64,000 nt of DNA from Euryodendron excelsum. Lineage: Eukaryota > Streptophyta > Magnoliopsida > Ericales > Pentaphylacaceae. The stretch lies in NCBI GenBank assembly GCA_033060915.1, contig CM065389.1, forward strand, positions 19,585,501-19,649,500, given 5' to 3'. The notes beneath the pieces were generated by a model that saw only the letters and a program-made list of their open reading frames with translations, did not search any database and was not told the DNA's origin. The position numbers and the translations under genes were made by a program. Shown piece after piece: positions 24,020 through 34,858 of the stretch (positions are counted from its first letter, which is position 1; each line of letters begins with the position of its first letter).

Positions 24020-26833
24020 GATTGCTTTTAAGGATTCTTCCTCAATCTGTAATGACTCGGCTTAAAGGATAGGATAGCAAGAGCAACCCATTCAACGGAG
24101 ATTAAAACCTTTGAGAGAAAGATAGAGAGTGAAAGAGAGTAGGAAGATAGACCCAACAAAGAAATGCAGAGCTTATTAAAGAGGCGACACTTGAATGATA
24201 TCCTAGCTAAGCGATGGATAGCCGAGCTCCTAAAATGAAGAGAAGTCATTGTTCAATCCTTCCAAATGAAATAAATACTTCCCTTCGCTCAGCCCACTTG
24301 AGTCGTAAGTGATTTCCATTCAGATATCCCCAAATCAAGAACCATCCCTTATATTGGGGTAAGCGCATAATGGTTGATTCGATAGAAAGTACAGGGATTT
24401 ATTTAGAAATGTTGTCTAAATTTTGTAAAAAGGCTTTATGTACTAAGCAATTTAATCTGAAATGAAGAGAGGCCCTCAGTTCTACTACCATACAGTTGGA
24501 GACAACCCCTTGCAAAGCCCACTTGAGCCGGTCACATCCTTTGAAAAAAATATATACCGACCTAATGATCACCGCCCACACTGAGTTAAGCCAAAAACCG
24601 TAAACAAGAACTAATGAGCAATGAAGATAGTGATTTTCAAGAGAATATGACAGCGGCGACATCTCTAAGAACAGGCATAACAGCAAGTTTTGGTGCAAAG
24701 AAGAGTCTCAGATGACACGTTAAACAAAAAAAAAGAGGCAAAAAAAGGAGAAAAGATAATGTCATCCCAAAACAGGAATGAAAACGTCGACACCTCTAAA
24801 AGACGACATAGGAACAAGTTTATATAAAAAAGTTCTAATTAGAAGGAAAAAAAATAGAAAAGGTAAGAAGGAAAGAAGGGAGAAGGAAAGGGAAGTTAAA
24901 ATTGCCAAAGGTAATCATGGGTCTTTCGAAACCCCATAAGTGATAATGTTTGAGCCTTTATATCCCTTTGTTCATAAACCCCGTAACCTAGCCCACATTA
25001 CGGTCCAAATTAAAGTCCTCTTAGATCAAAGAAAATTGCTTAGTCCAAATAAGCCTAAACAATAGGAAGACCAGTTTGAGAGGAAAAAAAAAAAAAAAAA
25101 GAAGGAGGAGGAATGTAGGGCCAATGTCATGTTCCAAGGTGTGCTCAGATGGTTTTGGTTTAAACAACCCACTAAAATAAAATCTTTGAGCCTAAATATC
25201 TTTTTGTTTCTTATAACTCCCAAACCCGGCCTACATTACGATCCTAAAAAAAGTCTTCTCGAATTGAGAGCCAAGCTGTTTATCATTCTATGAAAGGCAG
25301 GGAAGTTGTCGCTCAAGCTACAATGAAATATGAAGATCTGAGGGAGAAAACCAAGTAAGGATAGAATATTCCCAAACAGTAACCTTATAGAAAGGAGGTA
25401 TAAGATAGCAGCAACCCAAAAGGTTAAGATCCCTTGAGAATGGCGCACATGCTATCACACCCTAACAAGAATGAGACATAACCAAAGGAGCAAAATCATG
25501 AGAGTATGGGCCCTAAGGCAAACCCGGGGCATTCTTCATAAATAATATGTATTCATGCAATACTTGTGCATTCATGACATGTATAACCTGCATATCCATA
25601 CAATTCCTGTGTAGTTCAATTCTATTCGTGCATTTATCAAAAAGTATGATATGCATCCAATTCCATTCCTGTATGTGCACTCAATCGAAAAATATGATGT
25701 ACTTTCAATTCCATTCTTGTGCATGCATTCATCAAAAAGTATGATATGTATTCAATTCCATTCATAAATGTGCATTCGTCAAAAAGTATGACATACATTC
25801 AAAATCCATCTCTATGCATTCATCAAAAAGTATGATATGCATTCATGTATGTGCATTCATCAAAAGGTATGGCATTCATTCAAAATCCATCTCTATACAT
25901 TCATCAAAAAGTATGATATGCATTCATGTATGTGCATTCATCAAAATGTATGGCATACGTTCAAAATCCATCTCTATGTGTTCATCATGACGCATGACAT
26001 ACATTCAATTCCATCCCTCCATAAGCATCCATCAAAAAACATGACATACGTTTAATTCTATCCTTACGCATTCATCAAAAAGTATGACATGCACTAATTT
26101 CCTCATGTATCAACCTGTGCATTCATCCAAAAATATGATGTGTATTCATTTTAACTTGTGGTGGACTTATACAGTATATACCAAACGACATGTCTAACAA
26201 AATACACTGACAAGTGTTTAGGTGATTACAAAAAAAAAGGTGTCCTGAAGCAGAAGCACAACATCCCAGAAGGTTTGTAGGCCAGAATCAAAGCGCTCTG
26301 CAAAAGAAATGGCGTACACCTCAGAAAACTCAGATTGTCATCCATGGACAATAAGGAACAAAGAATGGGGCACTGAATCACCCTCGACCGCCTTAATCAA
26401 CCACGAACAGCCTAATCCAACCTTGTTCAAAACCACAGAGAATAGGGCAACGACCCACCCTCGACCACCCCAATTAATGTCAGCTTGACTCGACCTCTTC
26501 AAATCGTAAAAACTGGGGCAATGACCCACCCTACACCTCTCATTCAATTGCAAACCAGTTGATCCACTCAAGGAAAACTGACTTATAGATGTTTGACCAT
26601 CTAAATATCTCAAACTTTTTAAAAGGAGGCCTTACCCCCTTCAAACCAAATTCAAGAACCCAAGGGAGTACTTTACCTAGAATTCCGCCATGCCAGTCAG
26701 AAGCAAAAGTTAACAATCAACACATCAAAGGAACATTACTCTTCAAAAAAATCTCAATCTAAGAAACAGCAAATGTCATTTTCTCCAACATTCAAGATAA
26801 AAGAACTACAAGAAAATCTCTCATATCAGCAAA
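24020..26833. other. Remainder of the nested element's internal region
   Basis: No conserved retrotransposon domain (reverse transcriptase, RNase H, integrase) could be read in either strand. Short frames occur but none is convincing. A run of about 19 A lies at 25084-25101. A minisatellite lies at 25550-26140 and a 32-bp array follows at 26834. The internal region is either highly decayed or belongs to a non-autonomous derivative. Confidence 0.5.
25550..26140 (+). repeat. Minisatellite of about 38-50-bp units
   Basis: Variants of ATTCATCAAAAAGTATGA recur near 25726, 25775, 25818, 25856, 25899 and 25937, with CAATTCCATTC or AAAATCCATCTC between them. Intervals of 43 and 38 bp alternate, giving an 81-bp higher-order unit in the middle. 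Frames of 65-72 aa that span it (Met/Cys/His/Ile-rich) are products of the repeat. Confidence 0.8.
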
Positions 26834-27046
26834 GATCAGGTTTCCGATCTTCCTTCGAAAAAGCAGATTGGGTTTTAGAGCTTCTTCCGAAAAAGTAGAT
26901 TGGGTTTCAAAGCTTCCTCCAAAAAAGAAGATCGGGTTTCAAGCTTCCTCCAAAAAAGCATATTGGGTTTCAGAGCTTCCCTCGAAAAAACATATTGGGT
27001 TTTCGAGCTTCCTCCGAACAGCAGATCGGGTTTCCGAGCTTCCTCT
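26834..27046 (+). repeat. 32-bp tandem array next to the truncated 3' LTR
   Basis: About seven copies of a 31-32-bp unit (GATTGGGTTTCAGAGCTTCC followed by TCCGAAAAAGCA-type sequence) start at 26834, 26866, 26898, 26930, 26961, 26993 and 27024. The last copy runs directly into LTR sequence. Confidence 0.9.
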
Positions 27047-28828
27047 AATTCTCAAGGTTTCTATTCTCTCAAGGTTAGCGGTTGAAATGGCCCCATGGAA
27101 TCCTCTCTTGAGTGGTTTCCCTTTTATATTGGTCATAGGGACCTTAACTTGTTAAGATGGTTCCCTTGGAAAATAGTTTTCAAAAATCTTTTTCTCAAAA
27201 ACGGTTTTCAAAGATTCATCCTCTCCATTTTTGTAGTAAAAATGGTTTTTGCAAAGGTTGTCACCATTGTGTTGATTCTTGAAATCCATACTCTTGTCAA
27301 GATAAAGGTTATAGTGGTCTCAAGGAAACCTTTTTTGGAATGGTTTTCAAACACCAACCATATAAACCATACTTTTGGTTAGAGTCAAATTTTCATAGAA
27401 ATGATCTTCAGAAAGGTTGTCTACCAAAGTCATTTGCATAACGTGATTTGTTTTTCAACACTCTTTCCAAAAATGTATTAAACCGCCTTTCAAAACCATC
27501 TTCCAATTCAACCCTAGGTTAACTTGACCCTAGTTATCCAACCCTAGGTTAACTTAATCCTAGTTGTCCAACCTAGGTTAACTTGACTCTAGTTATCCAA
27601 TCCTAGGTCAACCTAACCCTAATTATCCAACCCTAGGTTAACTTGACCCTGGTTGTCCAACCCTAGGTTAGCCTAACCTAAGTTAGTTAACCCTAGGTCA
27701 CCCTTTAAGGTTGAAAAGGATAACATCAAGAATAACCTCCAAGGTTGTCCATACTAGAATGCCAAAGTCTTAGGTGTTTTCAAAAACCACTTTTAAGAAC
27801 TTTTCAAGGATCAATGTACTAAAGCACTTCAAGATTATACCTCCAAGGTTTTCAAAACAAGACTTCAAGATACTTTCAAAACTTTCTTGAGTTATTTCAA
27901 AAGCACTTCAAAAACTCCCTTGAGTTATTCCAAATACATTTCAAAACGTTTCAAAACCCCCTTTCAAGAGTTCCAAAGTTCTATTTCAAAGTACTCCACC
28001 ATCCGATTCCAAATCAAAACTCTCAAGTTCTCTTTTTTCAAAGACCACAAAGTGTCCTCAAACTTTCCAAAGGCCCTAATGCGCCTATTTTCCATCGAGC
28101 TCTTGCCCGAACTCCGAATGACCTAATTCTTACCAAATGAGATATGTAGGTAACCTAAAATGGCGTGGTCATGACTTCTATTTCAACTCCAGCCCCTTTT
28201 TCAAAAGTTTCTATCAATTCAAAGCTTCTATCTCAAACCCCTTCAAACTCCCATGTCTTCGAACTTCTTCCCAAACTTGCATCATGCATTATTCATTCAA
28301 AAAGTGATGATTAAACCCCTTTTTTAAAATTCTAAAGTGGACATTAAGTGGACAATGGTAACTGGTTATTCTAGTGAGTGAACAAAAGGGTGATTAAGAC
28401 ATGTAGGTACCGAAAGTGCGGGATAGGGTGATGATCTTAAGATATCTTCCCTACACGTAGCCAACCCTCGAACCATATATTTCAATTTTCGAATGACCAA
28501 AATGGAGTTACTTTCTAAAAGGGCTTAAAACTTTCTAAAGGTTGCTAAACAACCTATTTTCTTAAAAACCCTCTCTTGAGGGAGTTTTTCAAAACCTTTT
28601 TCAAAAACTCTAAGTTTAATTTTCGGATTGATACTTAATTTTTGGTGCCCTAACTCACCTTAATCAAGTTAGGTGGCGACTCCTGCTTTTGTAAAAAGTC
28701 CTTAATCAAACAATTTCAAGTTAAAACCTAGTCGCACTGGTCCTTCTAAGAGGATGAGTTCTAATAACAAAGTTCCGTGCTTTGTCTCTAAGCCGAAAGG
28801 ACTCGAACCCAAAAACCGGAGCACGACA
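27046..28828 (+). repeat. 5'-truncated 3' LTR of the nested element
   Basis: From AATTCTCAAG (27046) to ACCGGAGCACGACA (28828) this segment follows the 5' LTR from about 14345 to 16119, with many substitutions and one extra unit in the 30-bp array (27508-27700). The first roughly 2.2 kb of the LTR, including the TG start and TATA box, is missing. An internal deletion joined the LTR to the 32-bp array. Confidence 0.85.
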
Positions 28829-29067
28829 CCACTCGTAATGACACCTTAGTTGTAACACTAAGAATGACGGACTATGATGTAAAAAGATTGCTCATTGATC
28901 AAGGAAGTTCGCCTGCAGTCATGTACTACAGCCTGTTTAAAAAATTGGAGCTCAATGAGTCCGACCTCTAGCCATCACTTAACCCGTTGGTCAGACTCAG
29001 CTCAGACCCAGTTTGGCCTTTGGGGAAGGCAACAATTCCTGTGACTGTTGGAGGAATTACGTTTTAG
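28829..29067 (+). pseudogene. Aspartic protease remnant of the outer Gypsy element
   Basis: The translation shows the retropepsin core LLIDQGSSPAVMYYSLFKKL, with DQGSS in place of the usual D-T/S-G active-site triad as in many Tat-lineage proteases, followed by PLGKATIPVTVGG. One stop (TAG) interrupts it at about 28969. Similarity ends near 29067, where unrelated AT-rich sequence begins, so the element was truncated here. Its upstream partner is the gag piece ending at 12165. Confidence 0.85.
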
Positions 29068-29951
29068 CTAGCTACCTCATAGATTATTTTTTATTTAATA
29101 CTTACCCAAAAAAAATGAAAAAAAGAGGAGAAAGAAAGAGATTTGTGAAAAAATAATGTTTAAAGTTTAAAGAGTCACTTTAATTCTTTTTATTTGGAGA
29201 GCCAAAGTGAAACTTTCTAAAATAGAGAGTTTGTTAGAGGGTCATATTGTAAATTTAACAATCTAAAATAGTTAAGAGAGTCACTTTGGAGGGTCTTAGA
29301 GATGATCTTATACGGGTATCAGTTTATGTTCCAGTTCATGTAAAACTTTCAATGAGTACTCTTAAGCACTGTTTTAATTAGTTTGACTATGTTAGAGAAT
29401 TGTAGATAGAAGAAATTGTGTTCTATAGTTGCTTTGTGAAACTAAACATATTTTTCAGTGTCCAAAATACACAGTGAGATCTAAGTTTTGACTCCAAACA
29501 TTAGTGTGGTGGGGTCTTCCATAAATGGGTCTGTAATGCTGAAGAGCAATACTCTTTAGCAGATCTGTGAAATAGCTTGTCTGCATATCTATTTTTAGTA
29601 TTAAAAAAAAAAATTTGTTTTCCCAAATATTAAAAAATAATGAACAAATTCGTAAATATTAATTATTATATATCTGAATAACCCTTCAAACCTCTCAAAT
29701 TCGGGATCCTGGAAGGGCCCAGCCGAATAAGCCTGCCTTGCCTGCGACCAATCACAAATACAACCCAATTTCGGAACTGATACCGGGCCTTAACCTGAAG
29801 TCCTAAACGAAGAGAGTTATCCCCTTCATGGTCTTACATTCTCCCTCGGAAGCTGAAGGTTTTGCTGGATCGAGATTTCTAGCCTGAAACTATTATCTCC
29901 CTCTCTCTCTCTCTCTCTCAACACGGTTCGTTGAGAAGCCAGAACTCAAGT
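29068..29951 (+). promoter_or_regulatory. TFB4 upstream region and 5'UTR
   Basis: AT-rich sequence follows the truncated retroelement, then a GC-richer zone from about 29690 with a CCAAT motif near 29747 and a (CT)10 tract at 29900-29919 in the probable 5'UTR. No clear TATA box is seen near the CT tract, as in many housekeeping plant promoters. Confidence 0.5.
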
Positions 29952-32900
29952 ATGACATCAGTTCCATCGAAGCTTTACAGAGGTCTCTCTCTATATCTAT
30001 GTTTATGTTGATATATTTGGGTATGTATATTGAAATGTCTTTCTATGTGACAAATTTTATGTAGATATGTGTATATTGTAATTGCTTGTTCATGTTCATA
30101 TCTGTAATTGCAGATGATGTCAGTCTTCTCGTGGTTTTACTCGACACAAACCCTTTCTTCTGGAGCACAGCAAACGCCTCTTCCCTCGCATTCTCCAAAT
30201 TTATCTCACATGTAACTCTAAACCCTAATTTTCCGTCTCTAGAAACACCCTAGAATACCAATTCACCAATTCTGATCTTCACTGTGCCACCACAGGTCCT
30301 GGCATTCTTGAACTCTGTTCTCCTCCTGAACCAACTCAACCAAGTCGTGGTGATCGCCACTGGCTTCAACACCTGCGACTACGTCTACGATTCATCGGCG
30401 TCAGGGGCAGCGGCAAACCAGAGGGCCGAGAGTTTGTTGCAGAAATTAGAGGAGTTTGTGGTTAAAGATGAGCAACTGAGCAAGGAAGACTCGGTTGATG
30501 GGGTTGGATCATCATTGCTATCTGGGTCTTTGTCAATGGCCCTTTGTTGTATCCTTAACAGTAATTAACTTCTTTTTTTTTTTTTTTTCCCTACCTTTAT
30601 CGAGAAAATTTGTTCGATTTAATTTGATGAAATAGATATACAGCGGGTGTTTCGTTCAGGGTCGCTTCATCCACAGCCTCGAGTGAGTGTTTATACTTTT
30701 ATGCATTGTTAAGCAAGAATGCTGGCTGAGGTTAAGTGTATTGATTGATCCATCAATATCTACTTATTTTCTTGTTGGGAAATTAGGATATTGTGTTATG
30801 CTTTCATTTGGCCCTTGTGGTTGTATATGCTAGAGGTTGTGACACACGCAATGCGTGTGCATTGTATATTAGAATACTATTAAAAATTTAAATTAAAAAA
30901 AGTGCAAGATACATGACCATTAAAGAACTCACCTGAAGCAATTATGTAAGTCAATTTGTCATAGCTTGTAAGTCAGGCTTCCCTTATCTGAAACATTACA
31001 AACATGAAGTGAACTCTGAAGAAAACATACATGTAGAGAGGTTGGGAGAAGGAAACATGGGGAGGGAAGATAATTGTGGTACCCCATTGGATGAACTCTG
31101 AAGAAAACCCAAATGTGTAAAGAATTCTGAAGAAAATGGGTCTCTATAGAGATGCAATTACTTTAAAAAAAACTAAAAGGCTTGAAAATTTTAAAACTGA
31201 AGCAGTTGGATGCAGTTAACTAGATAGGATCGTGGAGTTAGACGTGTATTCTTTTCATCTCTATTTTTTGCCCTTGCAGTTATTTAAAAGTACAATTATT
31301 TGGTCTATAATAGTATAATTTGTGTAGGACTGTTTTGGACATTGAAAAAGTCACGTTGCGTTACCCAACTTTAAAGACACCTATTAGGGTTCTCTCTTTA
31401 TGTATTAGAATAGATAGGCATCTTTGCTTTTTCTAACATGGACTATAATCATGCAAATATTTACAATTTACTGTGTTTGATATCTTTGATTGAATTCTCC
31501 GACTGGACTTTGTTTGTCAAATTTTATCCGGTCTATCAGAATATGGAGTGATTAATTGACATCTATATATTTGTATATATGTATATATCAAATGTGATAT
31601 ATAACAACTTTATACCTCAGGATACATCAAGTCAGCAGATGATTTTTAAACCTGTAATGAATAATTGTCAATCTCAAGTATGTTATTGCTTTGAATAAAT
31701 TATGTTTGCATATCAAGCTACCATTTTTGGCCTGAGTGTTTAGGTTTGAAAGTTTGGTAGGAAATTTTTGCACATCATAGTAATATAGCTTCTTTGTATT
31801 CAAGAAAAAATTAAGTCTTTGTCACAAATAATTGACCTGGGCTTTACCAACAGCAGATGTAAGTAAGTTAAATTTGATTTCAAATCCTGTCTCTTTGAAT
31901 GTGTTTATTGTGTATATTTTTTAACATTTTATTTATTATTTAGTTTCATTATTGGCTCCCTGTTACTTCAGATGGATATATTCTCTAATGAAGTTACTGA
32001 TATGATGGCAGATATTGTGTTTGCATGGATCCCCTGATGGACCTGCACAGTATGTTTTTTATGATCTTTTGCAATATCTACGATTTCTTCTTAATGATGG
32101 TTTACTCTGACTGGTGTTCTTCTTCACAGATATGTTGCCATTATGAATTCAATATTCTCAGCCCAACGTTCAATGGTATTGTGTACTGTAGACTTGAGGG
32201 TTTTTCTTCCCCATGTTATTCACTCGTCAAATTATTTTAAATGTATTAGAAACTCATATGTTTTTATTTTTATTTTTTGATAAATAAACTCATGTTTTTA
32301 CTGTTTTGTTTTGGATTAATATTTATGTGGTGTTGGTACTTAGCTTAGCTTTTGATTGTACCATGTAGTGTGAAATATAGGGCGGTTATCTTTGTCAGGT
32401 TGTATCTACAAAAACTCTTTTAGATGAACTAGAAAACTGAAATTGTCTCCTTGGTTTTCTATTTTGTGGTTACCATTGGTACTAGTGTTGCTGTTCCCAC
32501 AGTTATTCCACTGGGCTAGTATGTGAAAAGTGAAAACAGAGTGCATTCCTATTTATTATTAATATGTGAAAAGTGAAAAAGGAGATCTTTGTTCTTCACT
32601 TTAGTAAGACGGCTTTTATTGTTACAAATAAACTAGAAACGTATATCCACCATTTTTTTTATTGGAAAGAATTATTTTTTTTATTGCAGCATGCATTTAC
32701 GTGCGTGGTTACGTGTGTGGATAGAGTGGTGAGTTTGTGAGCCACTTGGGAAGTTATGCCAGGCACTGAGATGGTTAGGGACCACTAGATGTGGAAGGTG
32801 TGAGAGTGAGGCAATCTTAGGAGGAGAGAGAGAGAGAATGCCAGTGGAGAAACAGAGCTTCTAAGCTTGTCGGAGAGCTTTATTGCATGATATTGCATGG

Positions 32901-34822
32901 AGGTGGAGATCTATTTATAGGAGGGTCGGGCTTGGGTGGTTAGCTCACTCTTGAATAGCATTAAGTGCTCTGACAGGTAGCTCGGTCTCCTTGCCCGACA
33001 AACTGAACGTAAGGGCTGCTGGTGTCAAATTGTTCATATGCCTAAAGGTGGCTGGACATTTTACCTAGGTGTTGTAGAGATGGTTGGGCTCTTTCCTCGA
33101 GTATGGAGAAGTACATAAAGCGCCATGTGTCTTTTGTCTTCATCTGAGTGACTTCTAGTGATCTCTCCATCTAAGACCGGTCAAGGTGGAAGTCCCTAAA
33201 GGGAGGATGGAACAAGTCACCTTGATGAGCACTCAACTCTAGATAGTAAGCACAAGACCTAGGTGATTCCAAGCAAGGGTCATGCGGTTGCTTAGGTGCT
33301 TCATGATTATGGCACCAACCCAGCGGGGGCCCTGCTCCCGACATAGGCTGGTTTGAGCATAAGGATTCTTTTTGAAGATGATTGGAGATAGCCTTGAAGT
33401 TTGTAGAACCCTTGGAGAAAAGGAAATAAGATGTAGGAAGGAGGCCGATTGGTGGAGAGTTATGTTACATGGACTCTTCTTAATATATAAAGCACCCATT
33501 TCAAATGCTCGACACTTGACTTTGATACTTGGATAAGGGTATGGGTATAGATGTATATCTAAAATGTATTGTTGGATAAATGTTTAATAATGTGAGAGTA
33601 TTATGCGTATTTAAATATGCATAAAACTCTCAAACTATGCATGAAATTTTCTATAGCACCTTGTAAGCACTATTTAAAAGAAGTATATTAAGAAACATGA
33701 ATATTTTGTTGTGTCTCATGAATATTTTGTTGTGTCTCCGTTCTTTGGACATAAAAATTAGAAGAATCTGGCACTTAAATACTCACACCCAACCCTCATA
33801 CCCAAGTCCATGTAACATAGGTCAAGAGTATCTTGGTTAAACCAAGGAAGTATCGAGCGTGGCATCCTTGAGTGAGGGGGTGGTATGTTTGAGCGAAGGG
33901 TGCCTCAAGCATAATTGTTGAGCAATGTGGAGGCACCTCTAGAGCCCTCAATGTCGTAGCTCGAGGTTAAGGCACTATTTACATTAATCCTAGCTGGCAA
34001 GGCTTGACCCCATAGAGTGATGGTGACTTGGTGCTAACATGGCATGCCATATAGGAGATTTAGACGCATGTACATACAATGTTTCACATAAAACTGAATC
34101 TTGGGCTCGAGATGTAGTATTCCTAACTCATCTTCACTAAGGTTATATTTTGTCAACGAAATATGAGTTTGGAATTGGATTTGACTTTTGACTTTTGGGG
34201 TATTAAATCTGTTATTGGATTTGAAATAACATCCCAACCCAAGTTTTGAAAGAATAGTATAATAAGGTGAGAGGTATTATTTGCAAATCATGATGGCTTG
34301 AATTTTCCAAGCCAAAATGTCAGTTCAAAGGAATGAAGTGAAACTTGAGAATACCACAATAACTACCTCTTTCTTTATGCACCATCGCCTATGTTGTTAC
34401 CACTACTATTTCTAGACCTTTGATGACCATTATTCTCCATCTTATCGGCCACCCATCATCGTAGTAGAAGTCAACATCTGTCACTACCACAAGCACCTGC
34501 ACCCCCATCACCTTTGTTGGTGCCAACTCCTTATTGTCATTACATTGCTACTGTCTCTATCAGTATTGTTGTCACTGTCACTCCATTGTTGCCACTACAC
34601 TTTCATTATCACCTCCATTAACCTTTTCTAATTTCAACTTCTATTTCAATGTAAGTGACTATGTTAAATTGGATTCTACCTTGAAGTTATTTAATTCTCT
34701 TAATTTCATGTGTTTGTGGGTGACGTAAGGGTTGTAGGTGTATGTGTACCCTTTAAGAAGAATGATAGTCACTCAGCGATTGCTAAACCAATCAGAGAGC
34801 AGAAGAGAGAGAGTAAATGGCT

Positions 34823-34858
<36 letters not shown>

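Larger units (their letters stand above)
12166..28828 (+). mobile_element. Long-LTR retrotransposon nested in the outer element
   Basis: The 5' LTR starts TGTAAGCACCC (12166) and ends at 16119 before a primer-binding-like site. The 3' end is a partial LTR copy that finishes ACCGGAGCACGACA at 28828. Flanking 5-mers CCCCT (12161-12165) and CCACT (28829-28833) match at 4 of 5 positions, and the outer reading frame resumes in register after them, confirming a target-site duplication. The interior has a degenerate gag (17790-18805), tandem arrays and a solo LTR of the same family in inverse orientation (19055-24014). I see no reverse transcriptase or integrase. LTRs near 4-5 kb and the gag type suggest the Tat/Ogre group; this assignment is inferred. 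Confidence 0.85.
9743..29067 (+). mobile_element. Truncated Ty3/Gypsy (Tat/Ogre-like) LTR element, split by a nested insertion
   Basis: Order on the + strand: 5' LTR (about 9743-10318), primer-binding site (10321-10338), gag with zinc knuckle (10506-12165), then a 16.7-kb foreign insertion (12166-28828), then the protease segment (28829-29067). The gag frame just before the insertion and the protease frame just after it are in register once one 5-bp target duplication is removed. This shows the two pieces were one reading frame. Reverse transcriptase, RNase H, integrase and the 3' LTR are absent, so the element was cut off shortly after the protease. Many stop codons make it non-functional. 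Its truncated end lies about 0.9 kb upstream of the TFB4 start codon. Confidence 0.85.

Noticed and set aside
25550..26140. CRISPR-like regular repeats
   Set aside because: Repeats are diverged, spacers are themselves repetitive, no cas genes are present, and the genome is eukaryotic; it is a minisatellite in a retroelement.
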